DNA of 64,000 nt from Veillonella sp. GTDB taxonomy: Bacteria > Bacillota > Negativicutes > Veillonellales > Veillonellaceae. Where the stretch lies: contig NZ_JAGZMO010000005.1 in the NCBI RefSeq assembly GCF_018364065.1, positions 62,001 to 126,000 on the forward strand. The letters are read 5' to 3'. A model generated the notes under the pieces. The model was not told the DNA's origin and did not search any database. It was given only the letters and a program-made list of their open reading frames with translations. Shown one piece after another: positions 31,859 through 40,451 of this stretch (position 1 is the first letter of the stretch; the number at the start of each line of letters is the position of its first letter). Both the position numbers and the translations under genes were made by a program.

Positions 31859-34237
31859 TTACCATTCTAATTCATTACCCATAGAACGGCCACGTCCTGT
31901 TACAGCGTCCAGCATGAGGCGCTGTTCCAATTGAGCTACCATCTTCTTCGTGGATTTTACCGCATCAGGATTTACGGAGATGGAATCAATGCCGCTGCGT
32001 ACGAGGAATTCACAGAATTCAGGATATACGCTTGGCGCCTGTCCGCAAATCGATACTGTCTTACCGTCGCGATGTGCCACTTCGATTAAGTGGTGGATAG
32101 CGCGGCGAATAGCCAAGTTACGTTCATCATAAATATGCTGTACCGTTTCATTGTCACGGTCACAACCTAAGATTAACATAGTCAAATCGTTAGAGCCGAT
32201 GGAATATCCGTCTACATATTGGTTGAATTGATCTGCCAAGATAATGTTGGAAGGAATTTCAGCCATGAGCCAAATCTTGAAATCTGCACTGCGTGCCAAG
32301 CCGTTTTCAGCCATTACACGAGTTACTTCAGCCGCTTCTTGTACTGTACGGCAGAATGGAATCATAACCTGTAAGTTTTTAAAGCCGTATTCTTCACGAA
32401 CCTTGCGAATCGCTGCCAATTCCAATTGGAATGCAGGTGCGTATTTAGGATCGTAGTAACGGGATGCACCGCGCCAGCCCAATAAAGCACTGGATTCATG
32501 CGGTTCATGTTTGTCGCCTCCTTTTAAATCGCGATATTCGCTGGATTTAAAATCGCTCAAACGCAATACTACCTGACGTGGAGCCAAGGCCTGACAAACT
32601 TTACGCATACCTTCAGCCAATGTATCGATAGCGAATTGGCTGCGGCCTGTTTCGATTAAGTGTAACGGATGTTCATGGATGAATGTAGTCCAAATGAACT
32701 CTTCACGCATTAAGCCGATACCGTCACAAGGTAATACACCATATTTTTCAGCCAAATCAGGGTCGCCCAAATTCATGTACACTTTAGTGCCTGTTACAGG
32801 GATAAATTCAGTAGCTACCGGAGCGGCTGCCTGTTCTTCTTTTTTAACTGCATCTTCTAAAATGCCGTCATATACGATACCGTTAGTAGCATCAACCGTA
32901 ATATCCTGACCGGTTTTAATGCACAATGTACTTTCTTTACTGCGACTCTTTGTACCTACGATACAAGGAATACCCAACTCACGGCTTACGATGGATGCAT
33001 GGCAAGTCATACCGCCCGCATCAGTTACGATAGCTTTCGCTTTCTTCATAGCCGGTACCCAGTCAGGTGCGGTCATAGTCGTAACAAGGATTTCCCCTTC
33101 TTTGAAGCTGTCAATATCGGCAGGATCTAAGATTACGTGAGCTTTGCCGGCTACTTTACCAGGACTTGCAGGTAAACCTTTTACTACGATTTCACGATTT
33201 GTTGTTGTAGCAGTCATAGTTGCCTCCGTTTTGCCCGGTTTCTTCTTGCGGGACCATACAGTTTCAGGACGAGCCTGTAAAATCCAAATCTTATTCGTGC
33301 GTTCATCAACGCCCCATTCCATATCCATGTAGCAGCCGTAGTGTTTTTCAATAGCTAAGGCATATTTTGCCAACTCAATAACTTGTTCGTCGGAAATAAC
33401 CTGTGCTTTTGCCTGTTCTTCAGGAATGCGGATTTCTACACAATCCCCTTCCGGTTTACGAACAAGAGCTACGTTTTTATCATTAATCATACGATCTTTA
33501 ATCGTTAAGGATTGTTTATCTACAGTGAAGTTGTCAGGTGTTACTGTACCTTGTACAACGTATTCGCCAAGGCCCCAGGAACCTTCGATTAAAATACTGG
33601 AGTCATCGCCGTCCACCAAGTTTACAGTGAACATTACACCGGCCGCTTTGGAGAATACCATCATCTGAATGGCAGCACTGAGAGCTACAGTCATGTGATC
33701 GAAGCCCTGTTTTACACGGTAGTATGTAGCACGGTCAGTAAATGTGGATGCGTAGCATTCTTTTACTTTCTGAATAACTACATCGGCACCGCGTACGTTT
33801 AAGTATGTATCCTGTTGGCCTGCAAAGCTGGCGTCAGGTAAATCTTCTGCAGTAGCACTGGAACGAACAGCTACGAACGGATTTGGTTCGCCCACTTTTT
33901 CACCCAATTCAGCGTACGCTTTTTCAATAGCGTCAGCTAATTCTTGCGGCATTTCCGCATTCACTATTAATTGACGGATATTGAAGCAGATTTCACGAAG
34001 TAATGCGGAGTTTTCCACGTCATCCAATTTGCTTAATTCCGCTTTAATCTTTTCTTCAAGACCTGTTTGCTCCATAAAGAACCGATAGCCATGCGCCGTG
34101 GTTGCGTAGCCATAAGGAACCGGTACATTTGTAGAAGAAGTCATTTCACCTAATGAAGATGATTTACCGCCTACGAGCGCCACATCTTCACGCTTTAATT
34201 CATCAAACCAAAGTACATATGCATTTTCACGATTCAT
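31859..34237 (-). CDS. ppsA: Phosphoenolpyruvate synthase
   Basis: A 792-residue enzyme converting pyruvate and ATP to PEP, AMP and phosphate, essential for making sugars from lactate or pyruvate. Order: ATP-grasp domain (VGGKSSSLGEM near residue 23, AVRSSATAEDLPDASFAGQQ, WGLGEYVVQG), phosphohistidine swivel domain (GGMTCHASIVSRELGIPC), and C-terminal PEP-binding barrel ending in SICGQAPSVYPEFCEFLV. Length equals E. coli PpsA, not PPDK (about 870). The ATG at 34237 follows AGGAGG. It has its own promoter and terminator, adjacent to its presumed regulators. Confidence 0.95.
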   Translation of the reverse strand: MNRENAYVLWFDELKREDVALVGGKSSSLGEMTSSTNVPVPYGYATTAHGYRFFMEQTGLEEKIKAELSKLDDVENSALLREICFNIRQLIVNAEMPQELADAIEKAYAELGEKVGEPNPFVAVRSSATAEDLPDASFAGQQDTYLNVRGADVVIQKVKECYASTFTDRATYYRVKQGFDHMTVALSAAIQMMVFSKAAGVMFTVNLVDGDDSSILIEGSWGLGEYVVQGTVTPDNFTVDKQSLTIKDRMINDKNVALVRKPEGDCVEIRIPEEQAKAQVISDEQVIELAKYALAIEKHYGCYMDMEWGVDERTNKIWILQARPETVWSRKKKPGKTEATMTATTTNREIVVKGLPASPGKVAGKAHVILDPADIDSFKEGEILVTTMTAPDWVPAMKKAKAIVTDAGGMTCHASIVSRELGIPCIVGTKSRSKESTLCIKTGQDITVDATNGIVYDGILEDAVKKEEQAAAPVATEFIPVTGTKVYMNLGDPDLAEKYGVLPCDGIGLMREEFIWTTFIHEHPLHLIETGRSQFAIDTLAEGMRKVCQALAPRQVVLRLSDFKSSEYRDLKGGDKHEPHESSALLGWRGASRYYDPKYAPAFQLELAAIRKVREEYGFKNLQVMIPFCRTVQEAAEVTRVMAENGLARSADFKIWLMAEIPSNIILADQFNQYVDGYSIGSNDLTMLILGCDRDNETVQHIYDERNLAIRRAIHHLIEVAHRDGKTVSICGQAPSVYPEFCEFLVRSGIDSISVNPDAVKSTKKMVAQLEQRLMLDAVTGRGRSMGNELEW

Positions 34238-34279
34238 TGTATGAAACCTCCTAAGAAAAGAAATACATTAACTGTTTAA

Positions 34280-34308
34280 ATAGTACAACACATTTAATGT
34301 AAAGTCAA
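34280..34308 (-). promoter_or_regulatory. Promoter for ppsA
   Basis: TTGACT (34303-34308) and TACTAT (34280-34285), 17-base spacer, minus strand, 42 bp before the start codon. A CcpN-type site would be expected here but I cannot identify it. Between it and the tyrS terminator I see nothing further. Confidence 0.72.
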
Positions 34309-34418
34309 ATATTTTTGCTACACTATTTTATATGGAATCCTATTTAGGAGTGATTAATTTTTGATTTAATGCCGATATAGACGTCATTTTTCTCAAATTA
34401 CATCGGAATTAGAACAGC

Positions 34419-34454
34419 AAAAAAGAGCTGCAACCACGAGGTTTGCAGCTCTTT
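34419..34454 (-). terminator. Terminator after tyrS
   Basis: AAAGAGCTGCAA pairs with TTGCAGCTCTTT, followed by TTTT on the minus strand; about 125 bp past the tyrS stop. Confidence 0.9.
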
Positions 34455-34580
34455 AGTGTTATATTGAGTTCAGTGATTCAAACTCTTTAGATTATGGAGT
34501 TTTAATTGGTCTCAAATATAACACACTAAATATATAGTGCAGCACATTTAATTAGCATATAACAATCTCAAGCTCTACTC

Positions 34581-35789
34581 TTATTTAAACTGAAGTTTAA
34601 TAAACTTACGTTTACCCACTTGAAGCACCATTTCGTTTTCAAGGGTTACGTTTTCTTCACTGCATTTTTCACCGTTGATTTTGAAAGCACCGGCTTTAAT
34701 GGAACGACGCGCTTCACTGTTACTTGCAGTAAGACCTGCATCAGTCAACAACTGTGGAATGTACACAGGTTCTGTAGGTGCATCCATTTCATACGCAGGA
34801 ATATCGGTAGGCAACGCATGCTTCTGGAATACACGAACGAATTGTTCCTGTGCTTCATCAGCCGCCGCATCACCATGGTACAGACGAACGATGGTATGAG
34901 CCAACTTCATCTTCGTATCGCGAGGATGTGCTGTGCCCGCTTCCAACGCCGCTTCTAATGCTTCCTGTTCTTCAATGGACATGTCGGTTACAAGCATGAA
35001 GTAACGCATCATCAATTCGTCAGGAATACTCATAGCCTTACCGTACATTTCGGTAGGCGCTTCACTGATGCCGATGTAGTTGCCCAAGGACTTACTCATC
35101 TTCTGAACGCCGTCAAGGCCTTCGAGAATTGGCATAGTGATTACAGTTTGAGGATCCTGGCCGAATTCACCCTGTAAATGGCGACCCATGAGAAGGTTGA
35201 AGGTCTGGTCGGTACCGCCGAATTCCACATCCGCATGGAGAGCGATGGAATCATAGCCCTGCATGAGCGGATACATGAATTCGTGAACGCCGATAGCACG
35301 GCCTTCGGTATATCGTTTTTGGAAATCATCACGTTCAAGCATACGCGCTACTGTATATTTAGCGGCCAATTTCAATACATCTTCAAAAGATAATTTGCTG
35401 AGCCATTCGCTGTTATACACAACCTTGGTTTTAGATTCATCAAGAACTTTGAAAATCTGTTCTTTATACGTAGCCGCATTGTATGCGACAGCCGCTTCAT
35501 CAAGAGGCGGACGAGTCGCACTTTTACCGGTAGGGTCACCGATGCGCGCTGTGAAGTCACCGATAACGATGACGATTTGATGGCCTAAATCCTGGAATGT
35601 TTTTAACTTGCGAAGTACTACAGTGTGACCTAAATGGATATCAGGTGCTGTAGGGTCCAAACCTAATTTAATAATTAACGGTTTGTTTGTCTCAATGGAC
35701 TTAGCTAATTTCTTTTTAAAATCTTCCTCTGGAAGCAATGTATCAACGCCGTGTTTTATAAGACGCAATTGCTCTTCTAATGATTTCAT
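34581..35789 (-). CDS. tyrS: Tyrosyl-tRNA synthetase
   Basis: A 402-residue class I synthetase charging tRNA-Tyr. HLGHT is the HIGH motif (near residue 52), KMSKS follows GLDGVQ, and an S4 RNA-binding domain occupies the C-terminus (SNSEARRSIKAGAFKING). The spacing and sequence fit the TyrZ-like group. The ATG at 35789 follows GAGGAGG by 7 bases. It is the last gene of the U32-mutS2-PBP-tyrS unit, 19 bp after the PBP gene. No T-box lies directly in front of it. Confidence 0.97.
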   Translation of the reverse strand: MKSLEEQLRLIKHGVDTLLPEEDFKKKLAKSIETNKPLIIKLGLDPTAPDIHLGHTVVLRKLKTFQDLGHQIVIVIGDFTARIGDPTGKSATRPPLDEAAVAYNAATYKEQIFKVLDESKTKVVYNSEWLSKLSFEDVLKLAAKYTVARMLERDDFQKRYTEGRAIGVHEFMYPLMQGYDSIALHADVEFGGTDQTFNLLMGRHLQGEFGQDPQTVITMPILEGLDGVQKMSKSLGNYIGISEAPTEMYGKAMSIPDELMMRYFMLVTDMSIEEQEALEAALEAGTAHPRDTKMKLAHTIVRLYHGDAAADEAQEQFVRVFQKHALPTDIPAYEMDAPTEPVYIPQLLTDAGLTASNSEARRSIKAGAFKINGEKCSEENVTLENEMVLQVGKRKFIKLQFK

Positions 35790-35808
35790 CGTAAATCCTC
35801 CTCAAATG

Positions 35809-37923
35809 TTAACGCGTTTTTTGGCTTGTACTATCTGCTTTTGAGTTAGTATCTTTTGCCGGCGTTTGGTCATTGCTTGAATTGTCGTCAGTTGCTGAAC
35901 TGTCGTCCTTCTTGTTGTCTTTATTCTTGTCGGCGTCTTTCGCCTTATCCTTGTCTTTCGGATCTTCCTTCTTCACAACCGGCGCATAGCCCTGGTTAGC
36001 AATAGCGGCCGCTCCCGGTGGAACCGTAAAGTCGGATGCCGGAATATCCATATCTTGTAGGGCTTCACTCATAAAGTCACGCCAAATGACAGCTGGAACG
36101 GTACCACCGGTGATTTCATTCAATGTTTCCACACCGTAGTCGTCACCCATCCATACAGCGGCTACCAAATCAGGCGTATAGCCTACAAACCAAGCATCTT
36201 TCGATTCATCCGTAGTACCTGTTTTACCTGCCGCAGGACGTCCAATATTAGCGCCGCCACCGGTACCGCCGGTAATAACGGATTGTAACATATTCGTAAT
36301 TACATAAGCATCTTTTGCATCAACTACACGTTTTTCTTCCGTGCTGTTTTCTTCAACCACCTGTCCGTTGCGGTCTACAATCTTTGTAATGGCCACCGGA
36401 TTTACTTTTACACCGCCGTTAGCCAATGTACCGTATGCCACCGCCATATCAATCGGTTTAACACCTTGTGTCAAACCGCCCAAGGCGGCCGCCAAGTTGT
36501 TATCGTTCGGATCGCCGGTTGCTACCAACGTAGTGATACCCATATCAGTGGCCAAGTTGAGTACTTTACGCATACCCACTTTATCTGCCAACTGAACGGC
36601 AATTGTATTTACAGAGTGTTGCAATGCATAACGCAATGTCATATTACCGGAATACGTTCCTTCATAGTTCTTAGGACTCCAACCGTTAAAGTCGATTTTC
36701 TTATCTTCCATAACAGTACCCGGCGTCATACCGTCCTGAATAGCCGCCAAGTAAACGAATGGTTTAAAGGCCGAACCAGGCTGGCGTTCCGCCATAACGG
36801 CACGGTTGAAGGAGTCATCGCCGCGGCCGCCCACCATGGCTACAATGTAACCGTTGTGCGGATTAATAGCGATTAAAGCACCCTGTGGCTGATGTAAGCC
36901 GTTGGCATCCTGATAGAATGTAGGCAAGTTCTGCATAGCTTTAACAGCTGCGTCCTGCGCCTTCATATCAATAGTTGTGTAAATTTTCAAGCCATCTTTG
37001 TAAATAGCGTCATCGCCATATTTTTCAGCTACCTGACCGATTACATAATCGATAAAGTAGGAAGCGTTATTGTCGCTATGTGCTGTATCAGCTTTGTCGC
37101 GAAGGCCTAAATCGGCGTTTTTCGCTTCATCCGCTGTAGCCTGGCTGATGTAATCGTATTTAACCATCTGGTTCAATACAGTCGCCTGACGGGCTTTAGC
37201 GGCCTTCAAATTGTTGAATGGCGAATAGTAGTTAGGACTCTGTGGCAAGCCGGCTAAAATAGCGCACTGTGCCAAGTCCAAATCTTGAACATTCTTGCCG
37301 AAATATACGTGAGCCGCCGCCTGAACGCCATAAGCACCCTGGCCGAAATAAATCTGGTTCATGTACATTTCTAAGATTTCCTGCTTCGTATAGTGTTGTT
37401 CAATACGAAGCGCCAGCATGGCTTCCATAATTTTACGTTTTAACGTACGGTCCTGTGTAAGGAACGCATTACGGGCCAACTGCTGCGTAATAGTACTGCC
37501 CCCTTCAGCTACACCGTCATGAGCGATATTTACCCAGATAGCACGTAAAATACCTATAGGGTCAACGCCGTGGTGGCTGTAGAAACGGTTATCTTCTGTA
37601 GCGATGAATGCATTCTGCAAGTTCTTCGGTACTTCAGATAATTTTACAGGCAGACGATTTTCCGCCGCATGTACAGTTGTCAGCAAATTACCATGCACAT
37701 CATAGATCTGGGAAGATGCTGCCGGTTTTACATTGGCAACTTCCGGTAAATCCGACATGGTGGCTCCAATGAAACCACAGCCGGCACCGGCCACAATTAA
37801 TATAAATAAAGTAATTATAATCCAAAGGAAGCGCCTGAAAGCGGACTTCTTTTTCGATTGTGGCTTACCGGATATATTTGATTTTGTTTGTCGTCCTCGA
37901 TTGGACGAACTGCGTAAGCTCAT
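35809..37923 (-). CDS. Class A penicillin-binding protein (PBP1A type)
   Basis: A 704-residue bifunctional peptidoglycan synthase. Short basic cytoplasmic tail, transmembrane helix (about 30-50), glycosyltransferase domain (GT51) with EDNRFYSHHGVDP as the catalytic Glu motif, then the transpeptidase domain with PGSAFKP (SxxK), HSVNT (SxN) and GKTGTTDES (KTG). The C-terminus is a long low-complexity Lys/Asp/Ser tail of about 55 residues, unusual in composition and probably disordered. The ATG at 37923 has GAGAGGTG upstream and is placed at the start of the basic tail; twelve further in-frame codons are excluded. Cotranscribed between mutS2 and tyrS. Confidence 0.95.
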   Translation of the reverse strand: MSLRSSSNRGRQTKSNISGKPQSKKKSAFRRFLWIIITLFILIVAGAGCGFIGATMSDLPEVANVKPAASSQIYDVHGNLLTTVHAAENRLPVKLSEVPKNLQNAFIATEDNRFYSHHGVDPIGILRAIWVNIAHDGVAEGGSTITQQLARNAFLTQDRTLKRKIMEAMLALRIEQHYTKQEILEMYMNQIYFGQGAYGVQAAAHVYFGKNVQDLDLAQCAILAGLPQSPNYYSPFNNLKAAKARQATVLNQMVKYDYISQATADEAKNADLGLRDKADTAHSDNNASYFIDYVIGQVAEKYGDDAIYKDGLKIYTTIDMKAQDAAVKAMQNLPTFYQDANGLHQPQGALIAINPHNGYIVAMVGGRGDDSFNRAVMAERQPGSAFKPFVYLAAIQDGMTPGTVMEDKKIDFNGWSPKNYEGTYSGNMTLRYALQHSVNTIAVQLADKVGMRKVLNLATDMGITTLVATGDPNDNNLAAALGGLTQGVKPIDMAVAYGTLANGGVKVNPVAITKIVDRNGQVVEENSTEEKRVVDAKDAYVITNMLQSVITGGTGGGANIGRPAAGKTGTTDESKDAWFVGYTPDLVAAVWMGDDYGVETLNEITGGTVPAVIWRDFMSEALQDMDIPASDFTVPPGAAAIANQGYAPVVKKEDPKDKDKAKDADKNKDNKKDDSSATDDNSSNDQTPAKDTNSKADSTSQKTR

Positions 37924-38010
37924 ACGACACCTCTCATTATATTCAAAAACGTCATACACCGCTTATTATAAGCCTTTTTTGGCTATTTTGTCTACTTTTG
38001 AGGCTTCGGA

Positions 38011-40389
38011 CTATTTTAAGTATACAATCGTGGCCCCTGCACCGCCTTCATCATAACCGGCAATCTCGAAACGGCTGATGTGAGGTAATGTTTTTAAATA
38101 CTGATGAATACCGGCTCTCAGCGCTCCTGTACCCTTGCCATGTACAATGCGCACCGGCGAAATCCCGGCCATAATGGCCTGATCAACAAAATGTCCTACA
38201 TTCTGATTGGCCTCATCCACTGTCTGCCCGATCACATTGAGTTCCGTCGTCGCATGTTTCTGTCGTTCCACGGCGGAGCCCCCTGCCCGCTTGCGCGGTT
38301 TCGGCTGCACAGCCTCCTGCTTGCGGCGCAAGTTATTCACTTCTTCGCGACTGGCCAAGGCCAAATCGGCCACCTTCACATTGGCTGTAAGACCATTTAC
38401 TTCAACCTGAATACGTTTCCCCTGAATGGCTCGGACCGTACCGGTTGCATTCAAGCTAGTAACAAATACAGTTTGTCCTTCTTTCAGTTCTTCTGGTTTT
38501 ACAGGTTCCCGTTTTTCAAATTCAATGTCAGGCACATTAACGCCGGACACCTGCTTACGTGCATTCGTAATCGCCTGCTGACGTTTATCTTTGTCATTTT
38601 CAGAGAACTGATTCTTCAACTGCTTGATAATCTGTTCGCTCTCTACGCGAATCGACTGCTTCATATTCTGCGCTTCTTCTTGTGCCTTTGTTAAAATCTG
38701 CTTGCGACGGTCATTGATTTTCTTCTTTTCCCGTTCCACATAGGTTCTGGTGCGGCGTGCTTCTTCCAATTCTTTCTTCAGCTTCCGCTCCCGTTCCTGG
38801 TTGCGGCGCAACTGTTCATTCAGGTCACTGAGAACTTGTTCCATATCGCTGTTGGCGGCCCCTTCACGTTGCTGTTTTGCATAATCAACAACTTCGCGAG
38901 GCAATCCCAGGCGAGCCGCAATACTAAACGCATGGCTGCTACCGGCTACGCCGATATGCAAACGATAGGTTGGACGCAAAGTCCGTTCATCGAATTCCAC
39001 ATGGCCGTTTTCAATGCCTTCCGTATGGTACGCGTAGTTTTTCAACTCATTGTAATGCGTACTTACCATCATGAGAGGACCTCGCTTACGGAAATATTCC
39101 AAGATGGCCACGGCCAAGGCGCTGCCTTCTTCCGGATCAGTACCGGATCCCAATTCATCGAGGAGTACTAAGTCTTTAGGGCCTGCGGCTTTTAAGATAC
39201 TTACTACTTGAGTCATATGGGCGGAGAATGTACTGAGGCTCGCTTCAATGCTCTGTTCATCCCCAATATCGGCATAAATATTGTTGAAAATAGGAAGAAT
39301 GGAACCCGAATCGGCAGGAATGCATAAACCGGCCTGATTCATGAGGCTCAACAGGCCTAATGTTTTCATCGCTACGGTCTTACCGCCTGTATTCGAGCCG
39401 GTAATGAGCAGTATTTTATAGTCTTTGCCCAATATAATCGTCGTAGGCACTACTGCATTTGGCGGAATCAACGGATGGCGTGCATTTAAGAGCTTCACTT
39501 CCCGGCCGCCGCTGAGCTCTGCCGGATTGGCCTTCATTTTCAACGCCAAAGCCGCTTTACCGTAAACAAATTCCACATGGGATACGCATTCGCAGGCGTC
39601 CATGAGCGAATTACTTTCTTTGCGCACCGCCAAGGACAAATCCTTATAAATGCGGCGCACTTCTTCTTCCTCCGCCATCATGGCTTCCTGCAGATCGTTA
39701 TTTAAGTTCACCAGGCGCATCGGTTCAATATAGAGCGTAGCACCGGTGGACGAACGGTCGTGAATCAGACCTTCGAAGGCATAGCGATATTCCTGTTTAA
39801 CCGGAATTACGTAGCGGTTATTACGTTGCGTTACCAATGCTTCCTGGAAGTATTTCTGGTTATCCGGATTGTGTAAAATTTCCTGAATATCGTTTTTAAT
39901 ACGGTCCTTCGTCTTCGAAATGGTGGACCGTAAGTTCTGCAACTTCGGCGTTGCAGAATCCATCAAATTACCTTTTTTATCAAAAATTCGTTCAAATCGG
40001 CGTTCCAGGCCGTCATGACGGGGCATGTCCTGGATCCACAACGACAATAACGGATAATTCATATACTTTGTCGTGAAGAACTGGTACATGCGCTTATAAG
40101 CGCCAATTGTCACATATATGTCCCACAACTCGTCATGAGTGAGGACAATTTCCTTGCGGCTCTTCGAGCAGGCTTCGCGAATATCGCGGGTACCGCTCAA
40201 TGGTTGTTCGATTTCCTGCTGCCACGAATGAAGGGCTTCCACAGTTTCATCCAACGCCGTCTTTATGTCTACACCATTTGTTAGAGGCTCCAATTCCATT
40301 GCGAGCTCTTTGGCAATCTTAGACGAGCAGTGCTCTGCTAGGCGTTCACGAATGACAAAGAAATCTAACAATTGTAAACTGTTATTCAT
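38011..40389 (-). CDS. mutS2: Endonuclease MutS2
   Basis: A 792-residue MutS paralogue lacking the mismatch-recognition domain. Core and lever helices (about 1-320), ABC-type ATPase with ITGSNTGGKTVAMKT (Walker A), DELGSGTDPEEG (Walker B) and STHYNELK, a long charged coiled coil (about 520-620), and a C-terminal Smr nuclease domain (about 715-792) with VRIVHGKGTGALR. In Firmicutes MutS2 suppresses recombination and also acts on collided ribosomes. The ATG at 40389 lies rather far (13 bases) from GGAGG. Follows the U32 gene by 62 bp. Confidence 0.96.
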   Translation of the reverse strand: MNNSLQLLDFFVIRERLAEHCSSKIAKELAMELEPLTNGVDIKTALDETVEALHSWQQEIEQPLSGTRDIREACSKSRKEIVLTHDELWDIYVTIGAYKRMYQFFTTKYMNYPLLSLWIQDMPRHDGLERRFERIFDKKGNLMDSATPKLQNLRSTISKTKDRIKNDIQEILHNPDNQKYFQEALVTQRNNRYVIPVKQEYRYAFEGLIHDRSSTGATLYIEPMRLVNLNNDLQEAMMAEEEEVRRIYKDLSLAVRKESNSLMDACECVSHVEFVYGKAALALKMKANPAELSGGREVKLLNARHPLIPPNAVVPTTIILGKDYKILLITGSNTGGKTVAMKTLGLLSLMNQAGLCIPADSGSILPIFNNIYADIGDEQSIEASLSTFSAHMTQVVSILKAAGPKDLVLLDELGSGTDPEEGSALAVAILEYFRKRGPLMMVSTHYNELKNYAYHTEGIENGHVEFDERTLRPTYRLHIGVAGSSHAFSIAARLGLPREVVDYAKQQREGAANSDMEQVLSDLNEQLRRNQERERKLKKELEEARRTRTYVEREKKKINDRRKQILTKAQEEAQNMKQSIRVESEQIIKQLKNQFSENDKDKRQQAITNARKQVSGVNVPDIEFEKREPVKPEELKEGQTVFVTSLNATGTVRAIQGKRIQVEVNGLTANVKVADLALASREEVNNLRRKQEAVQPKPRKRAGGSAVERQKHATTELNVIGQTVDEANQNVGHFVDQAIMAGISPVRIVHGKGTGALRAGIHQYLKTLPHISRFEIAGYDEGGAGATIVYLK

Positions 40390-40451
40390 ATATTACTGAT
40401 TTCCTCCTTATAGGATGGCTTATCCACTGAAGATAAGCATATATAAACTTT

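Noticed and set aside
31859..34237. Pyruvate,phosphate dikinase rather than PEP synthase
   Set aside because: Length and motif order match the 792-residue PpsA type; PPDK is about 80 residues longer with a different ATP-grasp layout.
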